NCBI GenBank assembly: GCA_947631275.1
Contig: CANRKR010000017.1
Coordinates: forward strand, 1-38,398
DNA: 38,398 nt
From: an uncultured Akkermansia sp.
GTDB taxonomy: Bacteria; Verrucomicrobiota; Verrucomicrobiia; Verrucomicrobiales; Akkermansiaceae
Reading direction: 5' to 3'
The notes beneath the pieces are model-generated. The model was not told where the DNA came from and searched no databases. It saw only the letters and a program-made list of their open reading frames with translations. Both the position numbers and the translations under genes were made by a program. Below, in pieces: positions 14,583 through 22,856 of this stretch (positions are counted from its first letter, which is position 1; every line of letters begins with the position of its first letter).

Positions 14583-17153
14583 ATGCCTTCCTTTTTAGCA
14601 AGCCTCACGCAATCTCCTCTTTTTTATTTTACGACGGGTCTGCTGCTCGTTGTTTTGTTTTTCTGGTACCTGGCAGCAGAAAATGACAAGATGAAACGCA
14701 ACGCTGGGCTGTGTTTCATCATTGGACTTACGAGTTTCTCCATTCTCTCCCTGTTTGCCAACGGGTTGCACTATGGCATTGATATCCGTGGCGGCGTGGA
14801 ACTCACGCTTGAAGTGCAGCCGAAGCTGGATGATCAGACCGGCGCCAAAACACCGCCCTCAGAGGAGGATATGCAGCAGGCCTGCAATATCCTCGAGGAG
14901 CGACTGAATTCCACCGGCACGAGCGAAGTTCAGATCATCCACACTAACAACAAGATCCTCATCCAAATTCCCCAGCAGGATGCCAAGGACGAGCAGCGCA
15001 ACAAGGAAAAAATCGAGGCTATGGTGAGCATGCTCACCCGCATGGCCAAGCTGGAACTGCTGGCGGTACATCCGGACAGCGAGCGTCTCATTGCCCAGAT
15101 GGCGAGTGTTAATCCTGCTACCGGCAAGCCTTTCGTGGATTTTGAAGCGTACCAGCGGCAACGGGCCCATTACATCGCCGCCCAAAAAGCAGGAGATAAT
15201 TCCGTCAATCCACCCCGACTCATCATCCCCGGCAAGATGGGACTGAACAACTATCAGTTGTTGCCTTCTCCGCAAATCAATGACGAGACCGGAGAACCCC
15301 TGTTGGATGAAAACGGTGATCAGATCATCCGCTATTTTGTGCTGCAAAAGCCCCATGCCGCCATGCAGCAGGATGTCTATATCACCGGTAAGGAGGTCTC
15401 CTCAGCCAGTCCGAACTATGCCCGCCGTGGATGCGTCTCCGTGGTTCTCAACCGCACGGGCGCAGGTCGCATGGGACGTCTTACTGGAAAGATGCAGAAA
15501 GGTCGCGACCGACTTGCCGTGGTACTGAATGGACAAGTCAAGTGTGCCCCCACCGTACAAGCCACCCTGCACAAGGAATTTGAAATCTCCGGTCTCATGG
15601 GCAAGGGCGAGCCGGAGGATATCTCCAAAGCTCTCGCCAACCCCCTCTCCAGTGACCTGAAGGTGGAGGGGCGCAAGGATGTCTCGGCCCAGCTCGGTCA
15701 GAGCGCTCTGCAGCAGGGCAGTTTTGCCGGCGTCGTGGGATTACTTGCGGTGTTTATCTTCTGCTATGCGTACTACCGTGTAGCCGGTATCGTAGCGATG
15801 GTCGGTCTGGCACTCAACGCCCTCACTCTTATCGGGCTGATGAGTCTCTTCGGCTTTGTTCTCACCCTGCCGGGTATCGCAGGTATCGTTCTGACGATGG
15901 GTATGGCGGTGGATGCAAACGTGCTGATCTACGAACGCATGCGCGAGGAGCGAGCGGCAGGACGTCCTTTCCTCGTTAGCTTGCGCGTGGCATACGACAA
16001 AGCCTTCTCCGCCATCTGGGACTCCAACATCACCTCGCTCATTACGGCTGTCATTCTTTTCTGGCTCGCCAGCGGTTCAATCAAGGGCTTCGCCGTGACC
16101 ACAAGTGTGGGTATCATCACCTCGCTCATCGGAGCCATCGTCGTGACGCGCGTGCTCTTTTTCTGCGCAGAACACATGGGGATCCTGCGTGATTTTACCT
16201 TCAGTCGCGCCCCCTTCCAGGGGAGCCGTTTTGACTTCATGAAATGGCGTAAATTGGCTCTGGGATCCTCGCTCGTGGTGATCATCGGTTCGCTGCTCTA
16301 CGCCGTACTTGTGAAAAAAGATGCGGCTCTGGGCATCGATTTCACCGGTGGCTCCACAGTGACCTACGTGCTGCCGGAGGAATCTAAGGTTGATTACAAG
16401 CAGGTGGAAAATGAGGTAATGAGCATGAAGCTCTCCAAGCTCCCGACTGTGCAGCAATTCCTCAATGCAGGGACGGACCGCAACATTAAGATCCGCTGCG
16501 CTGACAAAAACGAAGCCTCCCTTATTGATTCCAACCTGCGGGCTAAAGTTCCGGGCATGCAGAACGTGCCGTTCCCTTCGGTGGATGACGTGAGCGCCTC
16601 GTTGGGCTCCACCTTCTTCCGCACGGCGTGCTGGGCTCTGCTGGCCGGTATGCTCGGCATCACCATCTACTTGTCACTGCGATTCGAATGGAGCTTTGCC
16701 GTAGCCGCTCTCATCTCCATAGCGCACGATGTCCTGGCAATCATCGGCCTGGTAATCCTGATGGGCACGGAGTTGAGCATTATCCACATCGGCGCCTTCC
16801 TCACTGTGGCGGGATACTCCATCAACGACACAATCGTTATCTTCGACCGTATTCGTGAATCCCTGCGGTATGCTGACCCGAAGGATAACCTTGGCGACAT
16901 CATCAACGAGGCTGTCAACACGACATTACCGCGTACGCTGCTCACCTCTCTCTCGACGCTGGCGGTGCTGGTGGCGCTCATCGCGCTGGGCGGGCCGGCT
17001 ATGCGCGACTTTTCCATCACAATGCTACTCGGCATTCTTGTCGGCACCTATTCCTCCATCTTCATCGCCGCGCCGATAGTCTATATGCTTGATAAGCGCA
17101 ACAACCTTGTGAAGGAAGTGCAGCAAACTGTTCAGACCGACAGCAGCGTGTGA
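14583..17153 (+). CDS. secDF: Fused protein-export membrane protein SecDF
   Basis: The 856-residue protein joins SecD and SecF. The SecD half has a D1 signature GIDIRGGVELTLEV (residues 65-71 onward), a large periplasmic domain to about 360, and membrane segments with GIAGIVLTMGMAVDANVLIYERMREE. The SecF half starts with GIDFTGG (about 584-590) and has TVAGYSINDTIVIFDRIRE. SecDF uses the proton gradient to pull exported proteins from SecYEG. An additional hydrophobic segment (about 13-30) precedes the canonical first helix (about 42-60), giving probably 13 membrane helices rather than 12. The next gene starts 19 nt downstream, so the three plus-strand genes are probably co-transcribed. Confidence 0.95.
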   Translation: MPSFLASLTQSPLFYFTTGLLLVVLFFWYLAAENDKMKRNAGLCFIIGLTSFSILSLFANGLHYGIDIRGGVELTLEVQPKLDDQTGAKTPPSEEDMQQACNILEERLNSTGTSEVQIIHTNNKILIQIPQQDAKDEQRNKEKIEAMVSMLTRMAKLELLAVHPDSERLIAQMASVNPATGKPFVDFEAYQRQRAHYIAAQKAGDNSVNPPRLIIPGKMGLNNYQLLPSPQINDETGEPLLDENGDQIIRYFVLQKPHAAMQQDVYITGKEVSSASPNYARRGCVSVVLNRTGAGRMGRLTGKMQKGRDRLAVVLNGQVKCAPTVQATLHKEFEISGLMGKGEPEDISKALANPLSSDLKVEGRKDVSAQLGQSALQQGSFAGVVGLLAVFIFCYAYYRVAGIVAMVGLALNALTLIGLMSLFGFVLTLPGIAGIVLTMGMAVDANVLIYERMREERAAGRPFLVSLRVAYDKAFSAIWDSNITSLITAVILFWLASGSIKGFAVTTSVGIITSLIGAIVVTRVLFFCAEHMGILRDFTFSRAPFQGSRFDFMKWRKLALGSSLVVIIGSLLYAVLVKKDAALGIDFTGGSTVTYVLPEESKVDYKQVENEVMSMKLSKLPTVQQFLNAGTDRNIKIRCADKNEASLIDSNLRAKVPGMQNVPFPSVDDVSASLGSTFFRTACWALLAGMLGITIYLSLRFEWSFAVAALISIAHDVLAIIGLVILMGTELSIIHIGAFLTVAGYSINDTIVIFDRIRESLRYADPKDNLGDIINEAVNTTLPRTLLTSLSTLAVLVALIALGGPAMRDFSITMLLGILVGTYSSIFIAAPIVYMLDKRNNLVKEVQQTVQTDSSV

Positions 17154-17172
17154 GCAGTAACGGGACACGCCC

Positions 17173-18063
17173 ATGGCAAAGATAACGGGACACCGAGTTT
17201 CGGGCGCGCTGATCGTCTGCGGGGTGGCTTTTGCCCTGGCTCTGGTCGGAGCCATTGTCTGTGGAGAAAAGATGACCGGCGCGCAGGATCCCTCCTATGC
17301 CCGACATCTGCGTCTGCTGATCTATGCCCACTTTGCCATCGCCCAGTTGACCATCGTTGCCGCAGCTTTCCTGCTCTACAGGCTGCACCGCCTCTGGCGC
17401 ACTCACTATATCATCATCAGCTACAACGAGCACGGCATGAAGCTGAACCCACCCGGCGTGCTCATGGTACCTGGGCGCGTGATTCGCTGCCATTTGGGAG
17501 CTGACCCGACCGCACTGCCCCTCCCACCGAAAGGGGTGCCGGTGCTCGTGTACCCCATGCTTATGCAGAGCGGGCGCGCTAGCGGCGAACGCATGGAGGC
17601 TTTCCTTGAGGCCGCCTTTTCCCGTGCTCCACATCGACCTCGGCTCTTTTTCCAGCCCGTGCTGGGAGCCTCACCATGGTTGGCCCACGCCGCGGCAGAC
17701 CACATCCGTCCCTTGCTGCACGATGACACAGGTGTGCTCGTGGTGGCGCATGGCAGCAAATCCACGGACCCCCCGCCGGAGCCAGCTCTCTTCTGCCGAC
17801 GCCTGAGAGAACTTCTCCCAACAGGTACCGAAATTTGCCTTGCTTATTTCCAAATCCCGAGACCGAGCGCGCGCAACGTCTTGTGCGGTATGCGCGCGCA
17901 GCATATACTCCTGCTGCCTTTCCTGCTGACAGAAGGCTTCCATTTCAACCGCGATCTGCCGAAGCAGAAAGATGCTGCCGCGTGTGGTAAAACATTACAA
18001 CTCCTTCCTGTGGCGGCAACTCTGTTGCGCAATGATGCTACCCTGAACACCGAAGAAACATGA
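17173..18063 (+). CDS. Membrane-anchored CbiX/SirB-like chelatase-fold protein
   Basis: The 296-residue protein starts with two membrane segments (about 10-31 and 48-70). A middle part contains VLVYPMLMQSGRASGERMEA, which resembles the second half of a CbiX lobe. A C-terminal CbiX-like lobe (about 187-290) has VVAHGSKS, LAYFQIPRPSARNVLCGM and PFLLTEGFHFNRDLP. CbiX/SirB chelatases insert Co or Fe into sirohydrochlorin using His, Glu and His. Here the equivalents are His193, Gln227 and His257, so the Glu is replaced. The membrane anchor and the secDF-yggU context are unusual for cobalamin or siroheme genes. It may be a repurposed metal-binding protein rather than a chelatase. Confidence 0.65.
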   Translation: MAKITGHRVSGALIVCGVAFALALVGAIVCGEKMTGAQDPSYARHLRLLIYAHFAIAQLTIVAAAFLLYRLHRLWRTHYIIISYNEHGMKLNPPGVLMVPGRVIRCHLGADPTALPLPPKGVPVLVYPMLMQSGRASGERMEAFLEAAFSRAPHRPRLFFQPVLGASPWLAHAAADHIRPLLHDDTGVLVVAHGSKSTDPPPEPALFCRRLRELLPTGTEICLAYFQIPRPSARNVLCGMRAQHILLLPFLLTEGFHFNRDLPKQKDAAACGKTLQLLPVAATLLRNDATLNTEET

Positions 18064-18353
18064 ACTTGGCCCTTAAAGTCACGCCGGGGGCACGCCGCAA
18101 CGAGCTGGTGTGTTGGGAAGAGAACTACCCGGGAATCGGGCGTGTGCTGCGGTTGCGAATCTCTGCACCTGCCTGCGAAAATCGCGCCAATAAAGCCGTA
18201 GAATCTTTCCTGGCGCAGCTCCTGCACCTTCCGAAATCTGCCGTGCGTATCACACGAGGCACGACAAATTCAATCAAACTCGTGCGGCTGCCTGACGACG
18301 CCGACATTTCCGCACTCTGCCCGACGACGCGCCGTCCCGGCAGTTGCGAGTGA
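18060..18353 (+). CDS. YggU/DUF167-family protein
   Basis: The 97-residue protein has the DUF167 pattern throughout: KVTPGARRNEL, LRLRISAPACENRANKAVES, FLAQLLHLPKSAVRITRG and a closing strand SIKLVRLP. The family is widespread, small and of unknown biochemical role. It begins with an ATGA overlap on the preceding stop, so it is translationally coupled to the CbiX-like gene. Its 3' end faces the FHA-domain gene 76 bp away. Confidence 0.85.
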   Translation: MNLALKVTPGARRNELVCWEENYPGIGRVLRLRISAPACENRANKAVESFLAQLLHLPKSAVRITRGTTNSIKLVRLPDDADISALCPTTRRPGSCE

Positions 18354-18429
18354 TTCTCTCGCGTCCTCGCTGTACCCTCAAAACGCCTTCGCTTCAGCAA
18401 GAAACACGCGAACGCCCACCAGAGATCAT

Positions 18430-19893
18430 TCAGGGTTCCTCTTTATCCGTTTCCGGCGCTGCTTCTGGCTCTGCCGCAGGCTCCTCCTCAACTCTGGATT
18501 CAGCGATGGGAGCCTCCTCATCCTCCGCCTGCGCACCATCATCCTCTGCCGGAGAATCACTCTCTGGCGCCTCCTCTTCCGCTGCAGATTCCGTATCACA
18601 TGTCTCTGCTTCCTCCTCCTGTTCGGCATCCGGTTGTTCCTCCTCCCATATTTCTTCCTCTTCATCAGTGCGACGCCTCTGCAGCAGTCCGGTAGCCCAG
18701 CGTCGCAACGTTTCCTTGCCGCTGCTCAGCGAGCTGCGAGCCTTATCCACCCACTTCTTCCCCAGGGACGTGCTTTCTCTTCCCTCCAACTCGTCAGCCA
18801 TTTGTTCCTCCACGCTCATTTCATCCACTTCCTCTTCTACATCAGCCTGCTCAAGCCCTTCTTCCGAATCCCCGGGCATCATTTCCTCCTGTGGCTCATC
18901 AACACTCCCCGGCACATACTGCTGGGGATTGTATTGCTGCCGGGCGGCGGACTCCTGGTAACGTGCTGCCTGTGGTGCAGCGGCAGAGGGATAGGAGTAT
19001 CCCTGCGCCTGCGGGACGGGGTAAGCCTGAGGATACGCCGAATTCATCGAATAATTCTGAGCACCGGGATTCACTTGCTGGGGATAATTCACCGGGTAAT
19101 TGGCCTGCGGATACACAGGCGGCTGCGGGTAACCCATGGGATACCCCTGCGGCTGCGAAGGAACCCCGTATCCCGTCTGTGCGTACGGCGAGTATGGCTG
19201 CTGGTAAACCGGCGCATTCGGATAACTTTGCGGCGCTCCGTACCCCTGAGCATATCCGGGAGGCGCAACCACATTGCCGTATCCCTGGGGATACCCCGGT
19301 GCAGCGGGCTGCCCGCCATACCCCCCCTGCACGCCCGAGTAACCCGGGGGAACCATCTGCTGCCCATAGGCCGACGCTTGTGGCGCCGGGTATCCCGGAA
19401 ATTGCTGCTCAGGCGGCGTGCCGAAGTTCGGAGGAGGAGTCGGATCGGACATAGTTTCTGTAGAGTTGATCTTTTCTTTTTCTTGCAGCGCACTTCCTGC
19501 CGCCTCTTCCCCAAAACCCTTGAGATCTTCTGCCCGGGTTGAATCATTGACCCCGGCCCCAGCGGTATTGATTGACGAGGGTTCTTCAGCAGCGTCACTC
19601 TCGCCTACGACCATCGTGACATTCCCGAGGCTGTACGGCTCACCAAGGCGCAGAAAGTCGGACACGATACGCTCTCCATTCAGAAAAACGCCATTGCTGG
19701 ATTGGTTGTCCTGAATGAGCAACTGCCCATTCTCGTACGAAAGTATGCAATGCACGCGAGATAAATAACTCTCTTCCGGCACAGATACCTCGCAGCTCTC
19801 ATCACGTCCGATTCGACAACGCATCCCCTCTTCCATGGCAAACGTTTGCGTGAAAGTTTTTCCGAAAGCGGTGGTGATGGTAACAGTAAGCAT
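18430..19893 (-). CDS. FHA-domain protein with Pro/Gln/Tyr-rich and acidic disordered tails
   Basis: The 487-residue protein has one N-terminal FHA domain (about 1-95) with the phosphothreonine-binding residues Gly29-Arg30, Ser45-Arg46-x-His48 and Asn67-Gly68/Asn72-Gly73. Residues about 150-335 are low-complexity and rich in Pro, Gln, Gly and Tyr with loosely repeated PxGYxQGY-like units. About 340-487 is strongly acidic, interrupted by a basic patch near WVDKARSSL and LLQRRRTDEE. There is no membrane segment. FHA domains read phosphothreonine marks made by Ser/Thr kinases. The tails are predicted disordered and may phase-separate or act as a scaffold. No kinase or phosphatase partner is adjacent. 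Confidence 0.8.
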   Translation of the reverse strand: MLTVTITTAFGKTFTQTFAMEEGMRCRIGRDESCEVSVPEESYLSRVHCILSYENGQLLIQDNQSSNGVFLNGERIVSDFLRLGEPYSLGNVTMVVGESDAAEEPSSINTAGAGVNDSTRAEDLKGFGEEAAGSALQEKEKINSTETMSDPTPPPNFGTPPEQQFPGYPAPQASAYGQQMVPPGYSGVQGGYGGQPAAPGYPQGYGNVVAPPGYAQGYGAPQSYPNAPVYQQPYSPYAQTGYGVPSQPQGYPMGYPQPPVYPQANYPVNYPQQVNPGAQNYSMNSAYPQAYPVPQAQGYSYPSAAAPQAARYQESAARQQYNPQQYVPGSVDEPQEEMMPGDSEEGLEQADVEEEVDEMSVEEQMADELEGRESTSLGKKWVDKARSSLSSGKETLRRWATGLLQRRRTDEEEEIWEEEQPDAEQEEEAETCDTESAAEEEAPESDSPAEDDGAQAEDEEAPIAESRVEEEPAAEPEAAPETDKEEP

Positions 19894-19947
19894 AAATTCT
19901 CTGCTGTCTCTCCGGCACTTGCGTTCCGTGCGCGTCGACGCTTCTCT

Positions 19948-19976
19948 ACTCTACCTTGCCAGCATCAAAAAGGCAA
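19948..19976 (-). promoter_or_regulatory. Predicted promoter of the FHA gene
   Basis: TTGCCT (19976-19971), 17-bp spacer, TAGAGT (19953-19948) on the minus strand, 54 nt before ATG 19893. Unlike several promoters in the window it leaves a normal-length leader. A GGAGAGA lies about 14 nt before the start. Confidence 0.45.
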
Positions 19977-20067
19977 GTCCAATCTTCAAAACAATTGTGC
20001 GAAAACGAAATGAAATGCAGAGGGGCGCCAGATCGCCCAACTTTCTCCAAATCGCAACTATCTGAAT

Positions 20068-21075
20068 TTACGTCTCAGATTGCCCGCGCGCAGTCGCTGC
20101 CGCCAGTTGCCGAATAATCTCCCGCAGGGCCTCTACCTGACCCGGTGTCGGCTTGACACCATCCGGCAGTGTCATCAACTCCGTCAGTTTGTCCAACAGC
20201 TTGCGCATATGCCCAACATTCATCTTCTGAGCCGTTTGTGGATTAAGCCCCGCGAGTATCTCGCTGAAATACGCCGGTCCATCCGGATAGAAAACGATCG
20301 CCGCCCGTTGTGCGTCAAATTTCGACGCAATGGCCGCCGTTGCTGCTTCCAGCGCACGCACCCACCCACCAAGAGCAATCAGGTGAGCTAAATCCGGATC
20401 CCTCAGTGCCGCAAATTCTGCATTTACATCCCCCTGCGTCGAAGCCAAATTTTTCTTGAACTCGGCGATCTGCCCTTTTTCCGCATTCTCCAGCAGACTG
20501 GCGGAGTGCGCGTTCATCTTGTCCCCTACTCCCAGAGCTTTCCCATACCTCACCAACTCCAGTGCAATAGGTTTGATGTCGTTCATGTGCCCACTGCGCA
20601 CGGCAATGAACCCATCCGCCATCAGGTACCCCATCTCCAGTGCCAGCCTCCCCGCCTCCGTCGAAAGCTTTTCCGGACGCGCTCGAAGTACCAGTTCCTC
20701 AGGTATCGCAGGCAAATCATCCAGTTGGTTGAATATCTCGGCGATGGACGGGGCCGTGTATACATTGATCCCCAACTCCTGGTTGCTCAGCGATCCATCA
20801 AGCATGGAATCATCCCTGAACATAGCCGGCACCTCGCCCGGTTTGCGTGTCTGCTGGGCCTCTGGTTCCCCATAATCTGGCGTGCCATCCACTGCCTCTT
20901 CTCCATCTCCCACGTCGTGCGATACCTCTTCCTCCGCAACACTGTCCGCACCTTTCGCAACACCCTCCGCTACAACCCCATCCGGCACTGCAGCGGGGAT
21001 GTCCCCGGATTCTTCCGCGCTGCCCCACACCATACCTACGGCAGCAATCGCCACTATCTGCTCTGCAATTTTCAT
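20068..21075 (-). CDS. Secreted helical protein of unknown function
   Basis: ATG 21075 gives 335 residues with a short signal sequence (Lys2, hydrophobic IVAIAAVGMVWGSA). An acidic, Ala/Gly/Glu-rich linker (about 20-85) is followed by a helical domain rich in Leu, Ala, Lys and Glu (for example LALEMGYLMADGFIAVRSG, GGWVRALEAATAAIASKFD). No catalytic motif or known family was recognised. The layout suggests a periplasmic or surface protein with a flexible stalk. A GAAAGGA lies about 11 nt upstream. The longer frame from 21156 would overlap the predicted promoter. Confidence 0.65.
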   Translation of the reverse strand: MKIAEQIVAIAAVGMVWGSAEESGDIPAAVPDGVVAEGVAKGADSVAEEEVSHDVGDGEEAVDGTPDYGEPEAQQTRKPGEVPAMFRDDSMLDGSLSNQELGINVYTAPSIAEIFNQLDDLPAIPEELVLRARPEKLSTEAGRLALEMGYLMADGFIAVRSGHMNDIKPIALELVRYGKALGVGDKMNAHSASLLENAEKGQIAEFKKNLASTQGDVNAEFAALRDPDLAHLIALGGWVRALEAATAAIASKFDAQRAAIVFYPDGPAYFSEILAGLNPQTAQKMNVGHMRKLLDKLTELMTLPDGVKPTPGQVEALREIIRQLAAATARGQSET

Positions 21076-21099
21076 AGCTCTGGGATTCCTTTCGTTACG

Positions 21100-21116
21100 C
21101 AAAACATGCAGTTTTG
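21100..21116. other. CAAAAC-ATGCA-GTTTTG inverted repeat in the 20068-21075 gene leader
   Basis: A perfect 6-bp inverted repeat with 5-nt loop, 25 nt upstream of ATG 21075. It would be in the 5' leader if the promoter at 21134-21161 is used. It may be an operator half-site pair or leader hairpin. Confidence 0.35.
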
Positions 21117-21133
21117 TGCTTGACTCATATTTA

Positions 21134-21161
21134 AGTTTACCGTAACATAACCGCACGTCAA
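21134..21161 (-). promoter_or_regulatory. Possible promoter of the secreted-protein gene
   Basis: TTGACG (21161-21156), 16-bp spacer, TAAACT (21139-21134) on the minus strand. The leader to ATG 21075 would be about 52 nt and includes the CAAAAC/GTTTTG inverted repeat. Confidence 0.4.
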
Positions 21162-21175
21162 GCCATTCTTAACAG

Positions 21176-21250
21176 CTGACGCAAAAAAGACGTCCGAATC
21201 CACTCTCCGTTTCCCTTGAGAAGGAAACGTTGTTTGTTTTTGCGCGTCAG
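21176..21250. repeat. Nested inverted repeats in the divergent intergenic region
   Basis: An outer imperfect pair, CTGACGCAAAAA at 21176-21187 and TTTTTGCGCGTCAG at 21237-21250, encloses an inner hairpin CGTTTCC (21208-21214) / GGAAACG (21223-21229). The complex sits upstream of the glycosyltransferase gene and behind the minus-strand promoter. It could be a regulatory RNA structure, a protein-binding site or a bidirectional terminator. Confidence 0.45.
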
Positions 21251-21272
21251 TGTACAAAACAACTATTTCCCC

Positions 21273-21277
21273 GGAAG
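21273..21277 (+). promoter_or_regulatory. Shine-Dalgarno sequence of the GT2 gene
   Basis: GGAAG, 6 nt before ATG 21284, supports this start. Confidence 0.55.
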
Positions 21278-21283
21278 TTGTAG

Positions 21284-22840
21284 ATGGAAAGCATCTGGTT
21301 CAACATCATCTGGTTGTTGGCATACTTCGGCGTGCTGATCTGCATGTCGGGGTATGGTCTGCACCGGCTCATGATGGTCGTGCTCTACCTGGTGCACCGC
21401 AGGGACATTCCGCAGCCGAAGGGACAGTGGGAAGAGCTGCCTGTCGTCACAGTGCAGCTGCCGATGTTTAACGAGCGTTACGTGGTCGAGGGGCTTTTGC
21501 GCAAGGTGACCCAGCTGGATTATCCGAAGGACAAGCTGGAAATTCAGGTGCTGGATGACAGCACGGACGACACCTGCGATATCTGCCGACAACAGGTGAG
21601 ATTTTACGCCGAACAGGGATTCGATATCAAATACCTGCACCGCAAGGACCGTACGGGCTTCAAAGCCGGAGCGCTTGAGGCCGCAGATAAAACGGCACGC
21701 GGGGAATTCCTGCTGATTCTGGATGCGGATTTCCGCCCGGAGCCGGATCTGCTGCGAGTGGTGATGCCTTATTTTACCGATGAAAGAATAGCGTTGGTGC
21801 AGACGCGCTGGGGACACATCAACCGTCGCCATAACCTGCTCACACGCCTCCAGAGTATTTTCCTGGACGGTCATTTCGCGCTGGAACAAACTGTTCGCAA
21901 CCGTTCGGGACGCTTCTTCACTTTCAACGGCACGGCCGGCGTCTGGCGCAAATCCGCCATCGCCGATTCAGGCGGCTGGCAGCATGATACCATCACCGAG
22001 GACATGGATCTCTCCTACCGCGCGCAAATCCGCGGCTGGCGTTTTGTGTACCTGAATGATTACGTCACTCCTGCTGAGCTGCCGGAGGACATCGACGGTT
22101 TCAAAACCCAACAGCACCGCTGGACCAAGGGGTGTATCCAGGTCTGCCGCAAGATGCTGGGCACCATCCTGCGCGCGAATATCCCGCTGAAGGCTAAGTT
22201 GGAAGCGTTCACCCACCTTACCTGCAACTTCTCTTACCTGGGACTTATCCTGCTCTGCGTGCTCGTGATGCCCATCTGCACCGGATTTGTGAGACCGACT
22301 GGGGAATGGGGATGGCAATCGCCTCGTATGATCCTGGTTACCTTCACCCTGTTTTTCCTTGCCACGGTGACGGTGTGCATGTTTTATGTGGCGGCGGAAC
22401 TCATTGTGCGACCCAGACGCTGGTGGATGGTTTTCCCCCTGCTCATCCCGCTGCTTGCTCTCGGTGTCGGCATGGCGGTGAACAATGCTAAAGCCGTGCT
22501 GGAAGGCATCTTCTCACGCTCCGCCGTCTTTGAGCGCACGCCGAAGTTCGGCGAATCCGACCAGGGTAAGCTCGCGGTGGAGCAGCGTGCCAGCGGCTAC
22601 AAAGCTCTTAAATCCGGTATCGTCCCGGTGGTGGAATTGCTCTTCGGCCTTTTCTTCCTCGCTGTGGAGAGTGTCTCTCTGTACTACGGGATCACGAAGG
22701 ATCCCATCGGTATCCTCAATTTTCTCCTGATGAGCCCTTTCCTGGGCTTTTTCTACACGGGCGCCGGCTCTGCGCGGCGCATTATCCAAGGCATGCTGCG
22801 CCGCCGCCGCGCCTCTGTCGCTGTATCAACAAACGGTTAA
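21284..22840 (+). CDS. Processive GT2 glycosyltransferase (cellulose-synthase/CslA-like)
   Basis: The 518-residue membrane enzyme has one N-terminal membrane segment (about 7-35) and a GT2 catalytic domain. The nucleotide-binding motif is DDSTDDT, the metal site is DADF, the acceptor/base motif is TEDMD and the processivity motif is QQHRW. About four to five C-terminal membrane segments follow. This arrangement fits cellulose-synthase-like or glucomannan-synthase-like proteins that polymerise and export beta-glycans. The sugar donor cannot be read from the sequence. No BcsB- or cellulase-like partner follows. Instead an L,D-transpeptidase lies 16 nt downstream. GGAAG at 21273-21277, 6 nt before ATG, fixes the start. 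Confidence 0.88.
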   Translation: MESIWFNIIWLLAYFGVLICMSGYGLHRLMMVVLYLVHRRDIPQPKGQWEELPVVTVQLPMFNERYVVEGLLRKVTQLDYPKDKLEIQVLDDSTDDTCDICRQQVRFYAEQGFDIKYLHRKDRTGFKAGALEAADKTARGEFLLILDADFRPEPDLLRVVMPYFTDERIALVQTRWGHINRRHNLLTRLQSIFLDGHFALEQTVRNRSGRFFTFNGTAGVWRKSAIADSGGWQHDTITEDMDLSYRAQIRGWRFVYLNDYVTPAELPEDIDGFKTQQHRWTKGCIQVCRKMLGTILRANIPLKAKLEAFTHLTCNFSYLGLILLCVLVMPICTGFVRPTGEWGWQSPRMILVTFTLFFLATVTVCMFYVAAELIVRPRRWWMVFPLLIPLLALGVGMAVNNAKAVLEGIFSRSAVFERTPKFGESDQGKLAVEQRASGYKALKSGIVPVVELLFGLFFLAVESVSLYYGITKDPIGILNFLLMSPFLGFFYTGAGSARRIIQGMLRRRRASVAVSTNG

Positions 22841-22844
22841 CCCA

Positions 22845-22850
22845 TATATT
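22845..22850 (+). promoter_or_regulatory. -10-like hexamer directly before the L,D-transpeptidase gene
   Basis: TATATT matches the -10 consensus at five of six positions and ends 6 nt before ATG 22857, the same distance as at ridA and the 4783 lipoprotein. No convincing -35 lies at 16-18 bp, and the gene may also be read from the GT2 transcript. Confidence 0.35.
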
Positions 22851-22856
22851 CGCTAT

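Noticed and set aside
18344..18961. Ser-rich frame on the plus strand downstream of the DUF167 gene
   Set aside because: Ser runs arise from the antisense of the Glu-rich FHA tail.
20020..20067. Possible terminator GGGCG-CCAGAT-CGCCC after the secreted-protein gene
   Set aside because: Only a 5-bp stem and no U-tract on the minus strand.
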